This document shows positions 15,655-24,099 of a DNA stretch of 54,894 nucleotides, in pieces (the first letter of the stretch is position 1; each line of letters starts with the position of its first letter). This DNA comes from an uncultured bacterium. GTDB lineage: Bacteria > Bacteroidota > Bacteroidia > Chitinophagales > CAIODY01. Below the pieces are notes generated by a model. It searched no databases. It was not told the origin of the DNA and saw only the letters and a list, made by a program, of their open reading frames with translations. Both the position numbers and the translations under genes were made by a program. The stretch spans positions 1 through 54,894 of the forward strand of contig CAIODY010000094.1 of NCBI GenBank assembly GCA_903857255.1, given 5' to 3'.

Positions 15655-16863
15655 CTATTTTGAAATAGATAATTGCTGTTTTTGTTTTTCGAAAATGAAA
15701 TTTAAAATCAAAATAATCGCCAAGTTACTAGTCCCCAAAATGCTGTTCTGTAAATAAACATCAGCCATATCATTGCCAATTACATCTGTAATTTTTAATC
15801 CAAACAAAATCAAAAACACAACTGAAATTCCTAAAATCAATTTGCTGTTTTTAGTGAAGAATAAAAATGTAATTAATGAAAAAAGGATAGGCATCGCAAA
15901 CAAAAAATGTTCAGTATCTGTAATCACCAAATTTGGAACAATGGCGATTAATGTAAAAAATTCCATCGCAAAATCTTTTTTCTGCAAGGAGATATTTTCT
16001 TTCTCATCTTTAAAATGTTTTAAACAAAGTAACCCGAAACTCAGTGCTGTTGCAGCAATCAACATAAACCAAACAAATGTTGAATTGGGTAAATTGAAAA
16101 AACGATGCACCATGTAAAGAAAAGTTTGCTCGTTTCCTTCATTCGCAGCGTTGTGTGTTTGCATAGTAGCAAGCCATTGCAAAAGGTTGTTGTAATTATT
16201 TGCCCAACCTAAAATGATGGCTGGAAAAATTAAAAACATTACCACCGAGATTATTATAGTGAATAAAATTTTCCATTCTCTTCGCAATACAAAAAGTGGA
16301 AGCAGTATTAAAAAATGAGGTTTGAAGCAAGTTGCAAGCCCAATTAAAATTCCAGCGGTTAATTTCTTTTGATAAATAATTAAATGAAAAGCAATGACCA
16401 ATAAGCAAACCAACTGCATATTCAAATTGCCTAAATGCAATTCACGTTGCAGATGAACAGCACAAATTAGCAAAGTGAAAAACGGAATCAGAAAATAATT
16501 TTTCGCCTTTTCGGTTTTAAAAAAATATTGCAACCAATTTTGCAAAAAATAAAACACAGTGATTATCGCTGTTGAACTGATGCAAAAGAAAATGATTTTT
16601 GCAATGGAATAATTTAACAGCGAAATTGGAATAAATAAAAATGCTGCAAACGGAGAGTATTTGTAAAAACCAGAATCAAGCCCAAAAGCTTCACCATAAA
16701 TGTTTTGATGGTTTCTTAAATGTGTGGCAGCTTCGTAATAAACACGAAAATCATTCAACCAAAATCGTTGATTGATGATATCCAAAACAATATTTAGCAA
16801 CAAAAAAATTGCTAACACTAAATTTATTTTTCGTTGCCAAAAAAAATTATACAACTGTTGCAT
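15655..16863 (-). CDS. GT87-like membrane glycosyltransferase (DUF2029)
   Basis: The 402-residue protein has about ten hydrophobic segments and an N-terminal start like the polyprenol-phosphate mannosyltransferase group (GT87, formerly DUF2029). The acidic first loop has the segment NDFRVYYEAATHLRNHQNIY, where such enzymes place a catalytic Asp. The central part contains LGNLNMQLVCLLVIAF and GILIGLATCFKPH, which are typical of the family. It should transfer a sugar from a lipid carrier outside the cytoplasmic membrane. It is transcribed divergently from the GT4 gene at 16959. The acceptor is unknown. Confidence 0.75.
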   Translation of the reverse strand: MQQLYNFFWQRKINLVLAIFLLLNIVLDIINQRFWLNDFRVYYEAATHLRNHQNIYGEAFGLDSGFYKYSPFAAFLFIPISLLNYSIAKIIFFCISSTAIITVFYFLQNWLQYFFKTEKAKNYFLIPFFTLLICAVHLQRELHLGNLNMQLVCLLVIAFHLIIYQKKLTAGILIGLATCFKPHFLILLPLFVLRREWKILFTIIISVVMFLIFPAIILGWANNYNNLLQWLATMQTHNAANEGNEQTFLYMVHRFFNLPNSTFVWFMLIAATALSFGLLCLKHFKDEKENISLQKKDFAMEFFTLIAIVPNLVITDTEHFLFAMPILFSLITFLFFTKNSKLILGISVVFLILFGLKITDVIGNDMADVYLQNSILGTSNLAIILILNFIFEKQKQQLSISK

Positions 16864-16958
16864 TTGATGGAAAAATATTTTTTCAAAAATACCATTTCGA
16901 TTTTTAACTCTTTTAATAATCTAAATTAAATCGCAATTATCTTTGACTTCAATAAATA

Positions 16959-18083
16959 ATGAAAGTTGCCGTAAATACAAGAATGTTGCTCAAAAACCGA
17001 TTGGAAGGAATCGGCAGATTTACTTTTGAAATTACTAAAAGAATTGTTGAACAACATCCTGAAATTGAATTTCATTTTTTATTCGACAGACAATTTGACG
17101 AACAATTTATTTTCGGAAAAAATGTTGTACCGCATGTCATTCAGCCGCCAACAAGGCATCCGCTGCTTTGGTATGTTTGGTTTGAATGGAGCGTTAATTC
17201 GGTGATGAATAAAATCAAACCTGATTTATTTTTGAGCATGGATGGCTATTTGAGTTTAGCTTCAATAGTGCCTACACATCTAACTATACATGATTTAGCT
17301 TTTGAACATTTTCCTGATGCGGTTCCATTTTTGGTGAAAAAATATTACCAATATTATGTTCCAAAATTTGCTCATCATGCTAACAGAATTGCAACAGTTT
17401 CCAATTTTTCAAAGCAAGATATTGTAACGCAATATAAAATTGATGAACAAAAAATTGATGTGGTTTATAATGCAGCAAGCCAATATTTTCAACCTATTCA
17501 AGCGTTTGAAAAGGAAAAAATAAAACAAGAATTTTCTAATGGGAAAGAGTTTTTTATTTGTGTAAGTTCTATTCATCCACGAAAAAATATTGTGAATTTG
17601 TTGTTGGCTTTTGATGAATTTAAAAAACACGATGACAATAATATTCAATTGATTTTGGTGGGTGATTTTATGTTTGGTAAAAGTGATGTGCTGCAAACTT
17701 TAGAAAGTTTGCAACACAAGCATTCAATTGTCCTAACAGGAAATTTATCTCATGAAAAAATTAGCAAGCTGCAAGCCGCTGCCATTGGCACTTTATATGT
17801 TTCGTTGTTTGAGGGTTTTGGAATTCCAATCATTGAATCTATGCAATGTGGTGTGCCTGTAATTACGTCCAATTGTAGTTCAATGCTCGAAGTAGCTGCT
17901 GATGCGGCTTTGCTGGTGAATCCGACGGAAATCAATTCAATTGCCGCTGCGATTTTAAAATTAAGCAAAGAAGAATCACTTCGTCAAACCCTGATTGCAA
18001 AAGGATTTCAGCGATGCAAAGATTTTAGTTGGGATAAATCGGCAAATGATTATTGGAAAAGTGTGGAGAAGATTTTGGTGTGA
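16959..18083 (+). CDS. Glycosyltransferase family 4
   Basis: The 374-residue protein has the GT-B fold. The N-terminal half begins MKVAVNTRMLLKNRLEGIGR, a common start for WbaZ/mannosyltransferase-type GT4 enzymes, and has the segment LTIHDLAFEHFPDA. The donor half contains CVSSIHPRKNIVNLL and the donor site VSLFEGFGIPIIESMQCG near residue 290. It should add a sugar to LPS or another envelope glycan. A TATCTTTG box at 16938-16945 matches a -7 promoter element close to the start. The GHMP kinase and lpxK genes downstream support an LPS role, which is an inference. Confidence 0.88.
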   Translation: MKVAVNTRMLLKNRLEGIGRFTFEITKRIVEQHPEIEFHFLFDRQFDEQFIFGKNVVPHVIQPPTRHPLLWYVWFEWSVNSVMNKIKPDLFLSMDGYLSLASIVPTHLTIHDLAFEHFPDAVPFLVKKYYQYYVPKFAHHANRIATVSNFSKQDIVTQYKIDEQKIDVVYNAASQYFQPIQAFEKEKIKQEFSNGKEFFICVSSIHPRKNIVNLLLAFDEFKKHDDNNIQLILVGDFMFGKSDVLQTLESLQHKHSIVLTGNLSHEKISKLQAAAIGTLYVSLFEGFGIPIIESMQCGVPVITSNCSSMLEVAADAALLVNPTEINSIAAAILKLSKEESLRQTLIAKGFQRCKDFSWDKSANDYWKSVEKILV

Positions 18084-18136
18084 TTTTTTTAGACTATTTT
18101 TGATTTTAATTTTCAAAAAATAATTTTCAAATCGAG

Positions 18137-19159
18137 ATGATAATACGAAGCAAAGCCCCGTTGAGATTAGGTTTGGCAGGTGGTGGAACAGATGTAAGTC
18201 CGTACAGTGATTTGTATGGTGGTGCAATTTTAAACGCCACAATTAATTTGTATGCGTATGCAAATATCGAACCACGAACTGATGGAAAAATTATTTTTCA
18301 TTCCATTGACAAAAATGAGATGGTGGAATTGAACAATGCTAACGAAATAATTTTTGATGGGAAATTGGATTTATTAAAAGGTGTTTTCAGCAATATCCAA
18401 CAAAGATTTAGCAAAGAAAAATTATCATTCACTTTGACTACTTATGTAGATGCACCAGCTGGAAGCGGCTTGGGAACTTCATCTACATTAGTTGTAGCCA
18501 TCATTGGTGCATTTGCCGAATGGTTGAATTTACCATTGGGTGAATACGATTTAGCGATGTTGGCTTATGAAATTGAACGCAAAAAATTGAACATGGCTGG
18601 TGGAAAACAAGACCAATATGCTGCCACATTTGGCGGTGTGAATTTCATGGAATTTTATGCCAATGATAAAGTGATTGTAAATCCGTTGCGAATTAAGGAT
18701 GAATATTTGAATGAATTGCAAAACAATATTTTGCTGTATTACACTGGTACCAGCCGTTTGAGCGCATATATCATTGATGCACAAACAAAAAATGTGGTAG
18801 CGAAAAAAGAAAAATCAATTGATGCGATGCACAAATTGAAAGAGCAAAGTGTGATGATGAAGGAGGCTTTGTTGATGGGAAAGCTAGATTCAGTGGGCGA
18901 AATTTTAGATTTTGGTTGGCAATTTAAAAAACAAATGGCTACTGAAATCAGCAATGCGATGATTGATGAAATTTATGAAACAGCCATGAATACTGGTGCT
19001 TCGGGCGGAAAAATAAGTGGTGCTGGTGGTGGTGGTTTTATGATTTTTTATTGCCCAAGCAATACACGATATAAAGTGATGGAAGCAGTTAAAAAATTTG
19101 GTGGCGAATTCAAGCGCTTTGAATTTACAAATAGAGGGATGACCAGTTGGAGCATTTAA
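18137..19159 (+). CDS. GHMP-family sugar kinase, heptose 7-phosphate kinase-like (HddA)
   Basis: The 340-residue protein opens with RSKAPLRLGLAGGGTDV. The ATP-binding motif PAGSGLGTSST lies at residues 107-117 and the third GHMP motif near residue 292 (GGKISGAGGGGFMIF). These fit D-glycero-alpha-D-manno-heptose 7-phosphate kinase (HddA) and relatives used to make GDP-heptose for S-layers or LPS. No other heptose gene (gmhA, gmhB, hddC) is in the window, so the precise sugar is uncertain. A TATTTTTG box at 18095-18102, with TTG at 18075-18077, might be its promoter. lpxK begins 20 bases downstream. Confidence 0.85.
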   Translation: MIIRSKAPLRLGLAGGGTDVSPYSDLYGGAILNATINLYAYANIEPRTDGKIIFHSIDKNEMVELNNANEIIFDGKLDLLKGVFSNIQQRFSKEKLSFTLTTYVDAPAGSGLGTSSTLVVAIIGAFAEWLNLPLGEYDLAMLAYEIERKKLNMAGGKQDQYAATFGGVNFMEFYANDKVIVNPLRIKDEYLNELQNNILLYYTGTSRLSAYIIDAQTKNVVAKKEKSIDAMHKLKEQSVMMKEALLMGKLDSVGEILDFGWQFKKQMATEISNAMIDEIYETAMNTGASGGKISGAGGGGFMIFYCPSNTRYKVMEAVKKFGGEFKRFEFTNRGMTSWSI

Positions 19160-19179
19160 TAAATTAAAATCAACACAAA

Positions 19180-20238
19180 TTGTTTTTCTTACGACTTTTA
19201 TTATTTCCCTTCGCATTGCTCTATGGCTGCATTGTAGCCTTACGAAATTTTTTGTACGATAGAAAAATCTATGGTTCAATTGTTTATGATTTTCCTGTGA
19301 TTTGCATTGGCAATTTGAGTACTGGCGGTACAGGAAAAAGTCCACATGTGGAATATTTGATTAGATTATTGCAACAAAACAATTTGAATCCGGCGACATT
19401 AAGCCGAGGTTACAAAAGAAAAACAACAGGTTTTTTGATGGCTGATAAAAATGCAACAGCTGCTACTATTGGTGATGAACCATTGCAATTTTACAAAAAA
19501 TTTAATGAACAAGTGCCAGTAGCTGTTGCTGAAAATAGAATGTTGGGAATTGCGGAATTATTGGCACATGTACCCGAAACCAACGTAATTTTATTAGATG
19601 ATGCTTTTCAGCATCGAGCTGTGGAAGCAGGTTTCAATGTTTTGATAACACGGTTTGATAAATTATTTACCGATGATTTTTTAATGCCAATGGGTTTGCT
19701 TCGTGAATTCAGAAATGGCGCAAAACGAGCACAGGCAATAGTTGTAAGCAAATGCCCAGATAATATTCCCGAAAATGAAAGGTCGCAAATTGTAAAAAAA
19801 ATAAAAAAATATTCGAGTGCGCCAATATTTTTTAGCACGATAAAATATACGGTGATAAAATCTTTTTTTGGAAATGCTGATTTTGATTTTAAGAAAGAAA
19901 CCATCTTCATAGCTGGCATTGCCGACCATAAAGTACCTGAAAAATATTTGCGAACAATTGTTCAAAAGGTTTCTACAGTTTCATTTGCTGACCATCACAA
20001 TTTCGATATTACTGATTTGGAAATGATTTTCAGAACTGTTGAGAAACAAAACCGAACTTGGGATGAATTCAATTTAATTACCACCGAAAAAGATGCCATG
20101 CGCTTGATGTCATTTCGTTTTTGGTTTGAAGAAAAGAAGCTAAATTTGTTTATCCTTCCTATTGAAATAGAATTTTGCAACTATAACAAAACCAAGTTTG
20201 ATGAACTGATTTTGAACTTTGCTAATTCTGCAATTTGA
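19180..20238 (+). CDS. lpxK: Tetraacyldisaccharide 4'-kinase LpxK
   Basis: The 352-residue protein is the kinase that phosphorylates the 4' position of lipid A precursor at the inner membrane. The N-terminal membrane anchor (FFLRLLLFPFALLYGCIVAL) is followed by the Walker A loop GNLSTGGTGKSP at residues 44-55. LSRGYKRKT and LLDDAFQHRAVEA follow, all characteristic of LpxK. The start is TTG at 19180: an in-frame stop lies just upstream and the next methionine is far inside. It is 20 bases downstream of the HddA-like kinase, which supports a joint role in lipopolysaccharide assembly. Confidence 0.93.
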   Translation: MFFLRLLLFPFALLYGCIVALRNFLYDRKIYGSIVYDFPVICIGNLSTGGTGKSPHVEYLIRLLQQNNLNPATLSRGYKRKTTGFLMADKNATAATIGDEPLQFYKKFNEQVPVAVAENRMLGIAELLAHVPETNVILLDDAFQHRAVEAGFNVLITRFDKLFTDDFLMPMGLLREFRNGAKRAQAIVVSKCPDNIPENERSQIVKKIKKYSSAPIFFSTIKYTVIKSFFGNADFDFKKETIFIAGIADHKVPEKYLRTIVQKVSTVSFADHHNFDITDLEMIFRTVEKQNRTWDEFNLITTEKDAMRLMSFRFWFEEKKLNLFILPIEIEFCNYNKTKFDELILNFANSAI

Positions 20239-20365
20239 TTGTGTTTTTTAATTTGTTTAACCATCCGAATTCAATTTCAACTAATTTTTAAACACCAATA
20301 ATTTTGTTCAACAATTAACTATCAAATCTTAAACAATAAATTTTCGATGATGTTACATTGCAGTA

Positions 20366-21844
20366 ATGCAAAAAATCATCATCATCGGCTCGGGGTTCTC
20401 ATCTATTGCGGCTGCGGCGTTTTTAGCGCAAGCGAAAATGGATGTAACTGTGTTGGAAAAAAACAGCATGGAAGGCGGCAGAGCGCAAATTTATAAAGCA
20501 GATGGTTTTACGTTTGATATGGGACCAAGTTGGTATTGGATGCCTGATGTGTTTGAAAGGTTTTTCAATCAATTCAATTTTTCCGCAAAGGATTTTTATG
20601 AATTAAAACGCTTAAATCCAAGCTACACAGTAGTTTGGAGCAAAACCGAAGAATGGAAAATTCCTGCTACCACCAATGCTTTGGCTGATTTATTAGAACA
20701 AAAAGAAAAAGGAGCAGGAAAAAAATTGCACCGATTTTTAGCGCAAGCAGCCATCAAATATCAAGTGGGAATCAACAATTTGGTGATGAAGCCCGGAATA
20801 AGTGCCACTGAATTTTTCAACAAAGAATTTGCGAAAGGAATTTTTCAGTTGGACGTTTTTTCCTCCATGAAAAATCATGTGGCAAAATATTTCAAAGATG
20901 AAAAAATAAAGCAGTTGTTAGAATTTCCAGTTTTGTTTCTTGGTGCTGAAGCAGATGATACGCCTGCGTTGTACAGCTTGATGAATTATGCTGATATAGA
21001 ATTAGGTACTTGGTATCCGATGGGTGGCATGCATGAAATTGCAAAAGCCATGCGGAAAGTTGCAGAACAAAATGGCGCAAAATTTATTTTTAATCAGGAA
21101 GTTATTGGTTTTGATTTTGATGAAAATAAAATCGAAAAAGTAAAAACTCAATCGGCTGAATATGCAGTCGATACAGTGGTTTCGGGTGCTGATTATTATT
21201 TCACCGAAAAATTATTGCCAACAAAATTTCAGAATTATTCCGAGGATTATTGGCAAAGCAGAAAGTTAGCGCCATCGTGTTTACTGTATTATGTTGGGTT
21301 GAATAAAAAATTGCCTGATGAAGTAACTCATCACACTTTATTTTTTGATGCTGATTTTGAATTGCATTCCAAAGAAATTTACCAGCAGCCGCAAATGCCC
21401 ACCAATCCATTGTTTTATATGTGCTGCCCATCAAAAATAGATGATAGTGTTGCACCAAAAAATCACGAAAATTTATTCTTGCTAATTCCAATTGCAACCA
21501 ATTTAAAAAATGATGATGAAGCAACTAGAGAAAAATATTTTCAGGTAATGGTAAAAAGAATTCAGGAAAGATATGGTGTTGATATAACTGAAAACATTGT
21601 TCACAAGCGCAGTTTCAGCGTTCGCGATTTTAAAAGCGAATACAATTCTTTCAAAGGAAATGCGTATGGTTTGGCAAATACACTTTTACAAACAGCCATT
21701 TTGAAACCAAAAATAAAAAGCAAAAAAGTTAAAAATCTCTACTTCACTGGTCAGCTAACAGTGCCTGGACCTGGCGTTCCGCCTGCATTGGTGAGCGGTG
21801 AAGTGGTGGCGAAATATATTTTAAAACAACAACAAAACATTTAA
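20366..21844 (+). CDS. crtI: Phytoene desaturase CrtI
   Basis: The 492-residue enzyme begins with the FAD-binding loop IIIGSGFSSIAAAAFL, then EGGRAQIYKADGFTFDMGPSWY in the usual arrangement for CrtI-type desaturases. The C-terminal signature is GQLTVPGPGVPPALVSGEV. It takes phytoene to lycopene by successive desaturations at the membrane. The gene is first of a carotenoid run (crtI, crtB, idi, crtZ, lycopene cyclase). A 127-base gap precedes it, with no exact -7 box seen. It is the right length for the family. Confidence 0.95.
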   Translation: MQKIIIIGSGFSSIAAAAFLAQAKMDVTVLEKNSMEGGRAQIYKADGFTFDMGPSWYWMPDVFERFFNQFNFSAKDFYELKRLNPSYTVVWSKTEEWKIPATTNALADLLEQKEKGAGKKLHRFLAQAAIKYQVGINNLVMKPGISATEFFNKEFAKGIFQLDVFSSMKNHVAKYFKDEKIKQLLEFPVLFLGAEADDTPALYSLMNYADIELGTWYPMGGMHEIAKAMRKVAEQNGAKFIFNQEVIGFDFDENKIEKVKTQSAEYAVDTVVSGADYYFTEKLLPTKFQNYSEDYWQSRKLAPSCLLYYVGLNKKLPDEVTHHTLFFDADFELHSKEIYQQPQMPTNPLFYMCCPSKIDDSVAPKNHENLFLLIPIATNLKNDDEATREKYFQVMVKRIQERYGVDITENIVHKRSFSVRDFKSEYNSFKGNAYGLANTLLQTAILKPKIKSKKVKNLYFTGQLTVPGPGVPPALVSGEVVAKYILKQQQNI

Positions 21845-22034
21845 ACACATAGGCACAAAGGATTTTATAAAGAAAATACAACGCTGATTTTGTTTGAAAT
21901 AAAGCAAAGCTTTCTTTGATTTCTATTCCACCTGAAAGTTTTAATTCAAGAAAAAAAATAGGCAAATAAATTTTTAAACATAGAAATACAGTTGATTCTA
22001 AAAACGATAAAACTATGAACCTATGTGTTTTAGA
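21841..22034. repeat. Inverted-repeat element between crtI and crtB
   Basis: A left arm at 21841-21869 (AAACACATAGGCACAAAGG and following) is an imperfect inverted copy of the right arm at 22006-22034 (AACCTATGTGTTTTAGA). The first 11 bases of the arms match exactly and the rest in part. The element fills nearly the whole 204-base gap and starts inside the crtI stop codon. The inside (21870-22005) has AAAGCTTTCTTTG and a second ACATAGAAATACA word. It contains no gene. It resembles a small inverted-terminal-repeat (MITE-like) element, but no flanking target duplication was found by eye. Confidence 0.6.
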
Positions 22035-22048
22035 AAACAAAAACAATC

Positions 22049-22897
22049 ATGACGAACATTCAACTCTACAACAAAGTTTGTTTTGAAAACAGTAAAACGA
22101 TTACGGAGCGATACAGCACTTCGTTTTCGTCAGCCATTCAATTGCTGCATCCCTCCATGCGTTCAGCCATTCATGGTATTTATGGATTTGTAAGATTAGC
22201 CGATGAAATTGTGGATACATTTCATGATGCTGATAAAGAAAATTTGTTGGCTGAATTTAAAACAGAAACCTACAAGGCAATAGCACAGCGCATTTCATTG
22301 AATCCTGTGTTGCATGCTTTTCAAATGACGGTGAATAAATATCACATCGAACAGCATTTGATTGAAGCATTTTTTTGCAGCATGGAAATGGATTTGCACA
22401 AGAAAAAATATGAAACGGCAAAGGAATACAACGACTACATTTATGGTAGTGCCGAAGTGGTTGGCTTGATGTGTTTGTATATTTTTTGCAATGGCGATAA
22501 AGAAAAATTCATGTCGCTCGAAAGCTCAGCACGAGCTTTGGGTGCGGCTTTTCAGAAAATAAACTTTTTGAGAGATGTGAAAGATGATGTGAAATTATTG
22601 AACAGAACTTATTTTCCGAATGTTGATTTTGATTTATTGAATGATGAAGTGAAACAAAAAATTGTAGATGATATTGAGATTGATTTTAGAAACGGATTGA
22701 AAGGAGTTCGTCAATTGCCCGTTGGTAGCAGGTTTGGTGTTTATGTGGCGTATAAATATTATTATTCGTTGTTTAAAAAAATTAAACGATTGCCCACAAA
22801 AGCAATAACGCAACAACGAGTTAGAATTGCTGATTACTCGAAATTATTGATTGTTTTTAAATCGTTTTTTCGATATAAATTGCAAATGATGTATTGA
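22049..22897 (+). CDS. crtB: Phytoene synthase CrtB
   Basis: The 282-residue enzyme is a squalene/phytoene synthase. The first Asp-rich motif ADEIVDTFHD has Asp52 and Asp56, and the second, LRDVKDDVKLLNRTYFP, has Asp176, Asp179 and Asp180. These bind the magnesium and diphosphates of two geranylgeranyl diphosphates as they are joined to phytoene. The tail is rich in basic and aromatic residues. It sits in the carotenoid run, 204 bases downstream of crtI, that gap being filled by the inverted-repeat element. Confidence 0.95.
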   Translation: MTNIQLYNKVCFENSKTITERYSTSFSSAIQLLHPSMRSAIHGIYGFVRLADEIVDTFHDADKENLLAEFKTETYKAIAQRISLNPVLHAFQMTVNKYHIEQHLIEAFFCSMEMDLHKKKYETAKEYNDYIYGSAEVVGLMCLYIFCNGDKEKFMSLESSARALGAAFQKINFLRDVKDDVKLLNRTYFPNVDFDLLNDEVKQKIVDDIEIDFRNGLKGVRQLPVGSRFGVYVAYKYYYSLFKKIKRLPTKAITQQRVRIADYSKLLIVFKSFFRYKLQMMY

Positions 22898-22920
22898 GTT
22901 GAGCATGTAAAAATGTGCTT

Positions 22921-23020
22921 GTATTTGCGGCAGGGATTGAAGTGGAAATCCTTTTGCAGCGTATGTTTTGAGCGTTGGAGCAAAAGATTGAAACGAAAAG
23001 CCCGTATGCCGCCCAAAGAA
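22921..23020 (+). ncRNA. Structured intergenic element between crtB and idi
   Basis: A stretch with several matching stems. The outer pair is GCGGCA at 22927-22932 and TGCCGC at 23007-23012. Inside is a hairpin GGATT (22934-22938) with AATCC (22947-22951), and a longer one CTTTTGCAGCG (22951-22961) with CGTTG plus GCAAAAG (22973-22986). Two blocks stand out, GGGATTGAAGTGGAAATCC and GATTGAAACGAAAAGCCCG. I have the impression that similar blocks recur between genes of other Bacteroidetes. Function is unknown; it could be a structured RNA, a leader or a mobile repeat. Reverse-strand frames across it are not real genes. Confidence 0.45.
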
Positions 23021-23033
23021 AAAAAACAAAAAA

Positions 23034-23543
23034 ATGACAGAAGTAATTTTAGTAAATGAAAATGATGAAGCGATTGGAACGATGGAAAAAATGCAAGCGC
23101 ATCGTGAAGGAAAATTGCATCGTGCATTTTCTGTTTTTATTGTGAATAGCGAAGATAAAATGCTGTTGCAAAAACGTGCTGCAAAAAAATATCACAGTCC
23201 AAACCTTTGGACTAACGCTTGTTGCAGCCATCCTGCGCCTGATGAAAATATTTTTGACGCTGCAAAAAGAAGAGTGAAAGAGGAGTTGGGGATGGATGTA
23301 AATGTGTTTGAAAATTTGTTTTCATTTCGATACAAAACTTTGTTGGAAAATGATTTGATTGAGCATGAATTGGATTATGTGTTGTGGGCAAAAAGTGATG
23401 CGATTGTAAAATTAAATGAGGATGAAGTGAGCGATTTTATATTTTTATCGAAAGAAGAAATAAAAAACAAATTGGCTGAAAAGCCTGAACAGTTCACGGT
23501 TTGGTTTAAGTTGATATTTCCGAAAATTGAAAATTTGTTTTAA
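23034..23543 (+). CDS. idi: Isopentenyl-diphosphate delta-isomerase, type I
   Basis: The 169-residue protein has the type I isomerase pattern. HRAFSVFIVN lies at about residues 29-38, LLQKRAAKKYHSPNLWTNACCSHP holds the active-site cysteine at about residue 64, and the Nudix-type box AKRRVKEELG holds the catalytic glutamate. It interconverts IPP and DMAPP, feeding the carotenoid pathway. It lies between crtB and crtZ, so it supplies the same pathway. The structured element just upstream ends 13 bases before its start. Confidence 0.93.
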   Translation: MTEVILVNENDEAIGTMEKMQAHREGKLHRAFSVFIVNSEDKMLLQKRAAKKYHSPNLWTNACCSHPAPDENIFDAAKRRVKEELGMDVNVFENLFSFRYKTLLENDLIEHELDYVLWAKSDAIVKLNEDEVSDFIFLSKEEIKNKLAEKPEQFTVWFKLIFPKIENLF

Positions 23544-23550
23544 AGAAAAT

Positions 23551-23617
23551 GCCACAAAGACATTAAGGTACGAAGAAAATTTTGAAAAATAATTTTGTGT
23601 CTTTACGACTTTGTGGC
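23551..23617. repeat. Short inverted repeat between idi and crtZ
   Basis: The left arm GCCACAAAGACATTAAGG (23551-23568) matches in inverted form the right arm TCTTTACGACTTTGTGGC (23600-23617), with the first 9 bases exact. The sequence belongs to the same word family as the repeats at 11724-11776 and 21841-22034. It fills most of the 88-base gap. If transcribed it would form a stem with a loop of about 30 bases. Confidence 0.55.
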
Positions 23618-23631
23618 GAAATAAAAAATTT

Positions 23632-24099
23632 ATGTGGTTAAATATTTTATCGTTTTTACTTACGTTTTTTATAATGGAATTTGTGGCATGGAGTGCTCAC
23701 AAATTTGTGATGCATGGATTTTTATGGTATTTACATGAAGACCACCATTTAAAAGGCGAAGAAGGTTTTTTTGAAAAAAATGATGCTTTCTTTTTGATAT
23801 TTTCTATACCCAGTTTTTTGTTTTTTTTGTGTGGGGCTTTGTTTTTAAATTCTGTGCTAATCTGCATTGGAAGCGGCATTGCAGCTTATGGCTTGTGTTA
23901 TTTTTTGGTGCATGATGTTTTTATTCATCAACGATTTAAGTTGTTTAGAAATAGCAACAACAGGTATTTGAGAGCTGTTCGCCGAGCGCATAAAATGCAC
24001 CACAAACATTTGGGAAAGCATGATGGCGAATCGTTTGGCATGTTGTGGTTTCCGATAAAATATTGGTTGGAATCGAATGACAAAAAGAGTTTGATGTGA
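23632..24099 (+). CDS. crtZ: Beta-carotene hydroxylase CrtZ
   Basis: The 155-residue membrane protein carries four histidine motifs of the non-heme diiron hydroxylases: HKFVMH (residues 23-28), HEDHH (35-39), HDVFIH (94-99) and HKMHHKH (120-126). It adds hydroxyls to the beta-ionone rings, giving zeaxanthin. ATG 23632 is used: an in-frame TTG 21 bases upstream lies in repeat DNA. The stop overlaps the lycopene cyclase start by one base (TGATG), so the two are translated together. Confidence 0.95.
   Translation: MWLNILSFLLTFFIMEFVAWSAHKFVMHGFLWYLHEDHHLKGEEGFFEKNDAFFLIFSIPSFLFFLCGALFLNSVLICIGSGIAAYGLCYFLVHDVFIHQRFKLFRNSNNRYLRAVRRAHKMHHKHLGKHDGESFGMLWFPIKYWLESNDKKSLM

Noticed and set aside
22834-23127. 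Minus-strand frames over the structured element
   Set aside because: They read the complement of the crtB end and the element; the peptide is rich in F, H and L as expected from A/T-rich antisense DNA.
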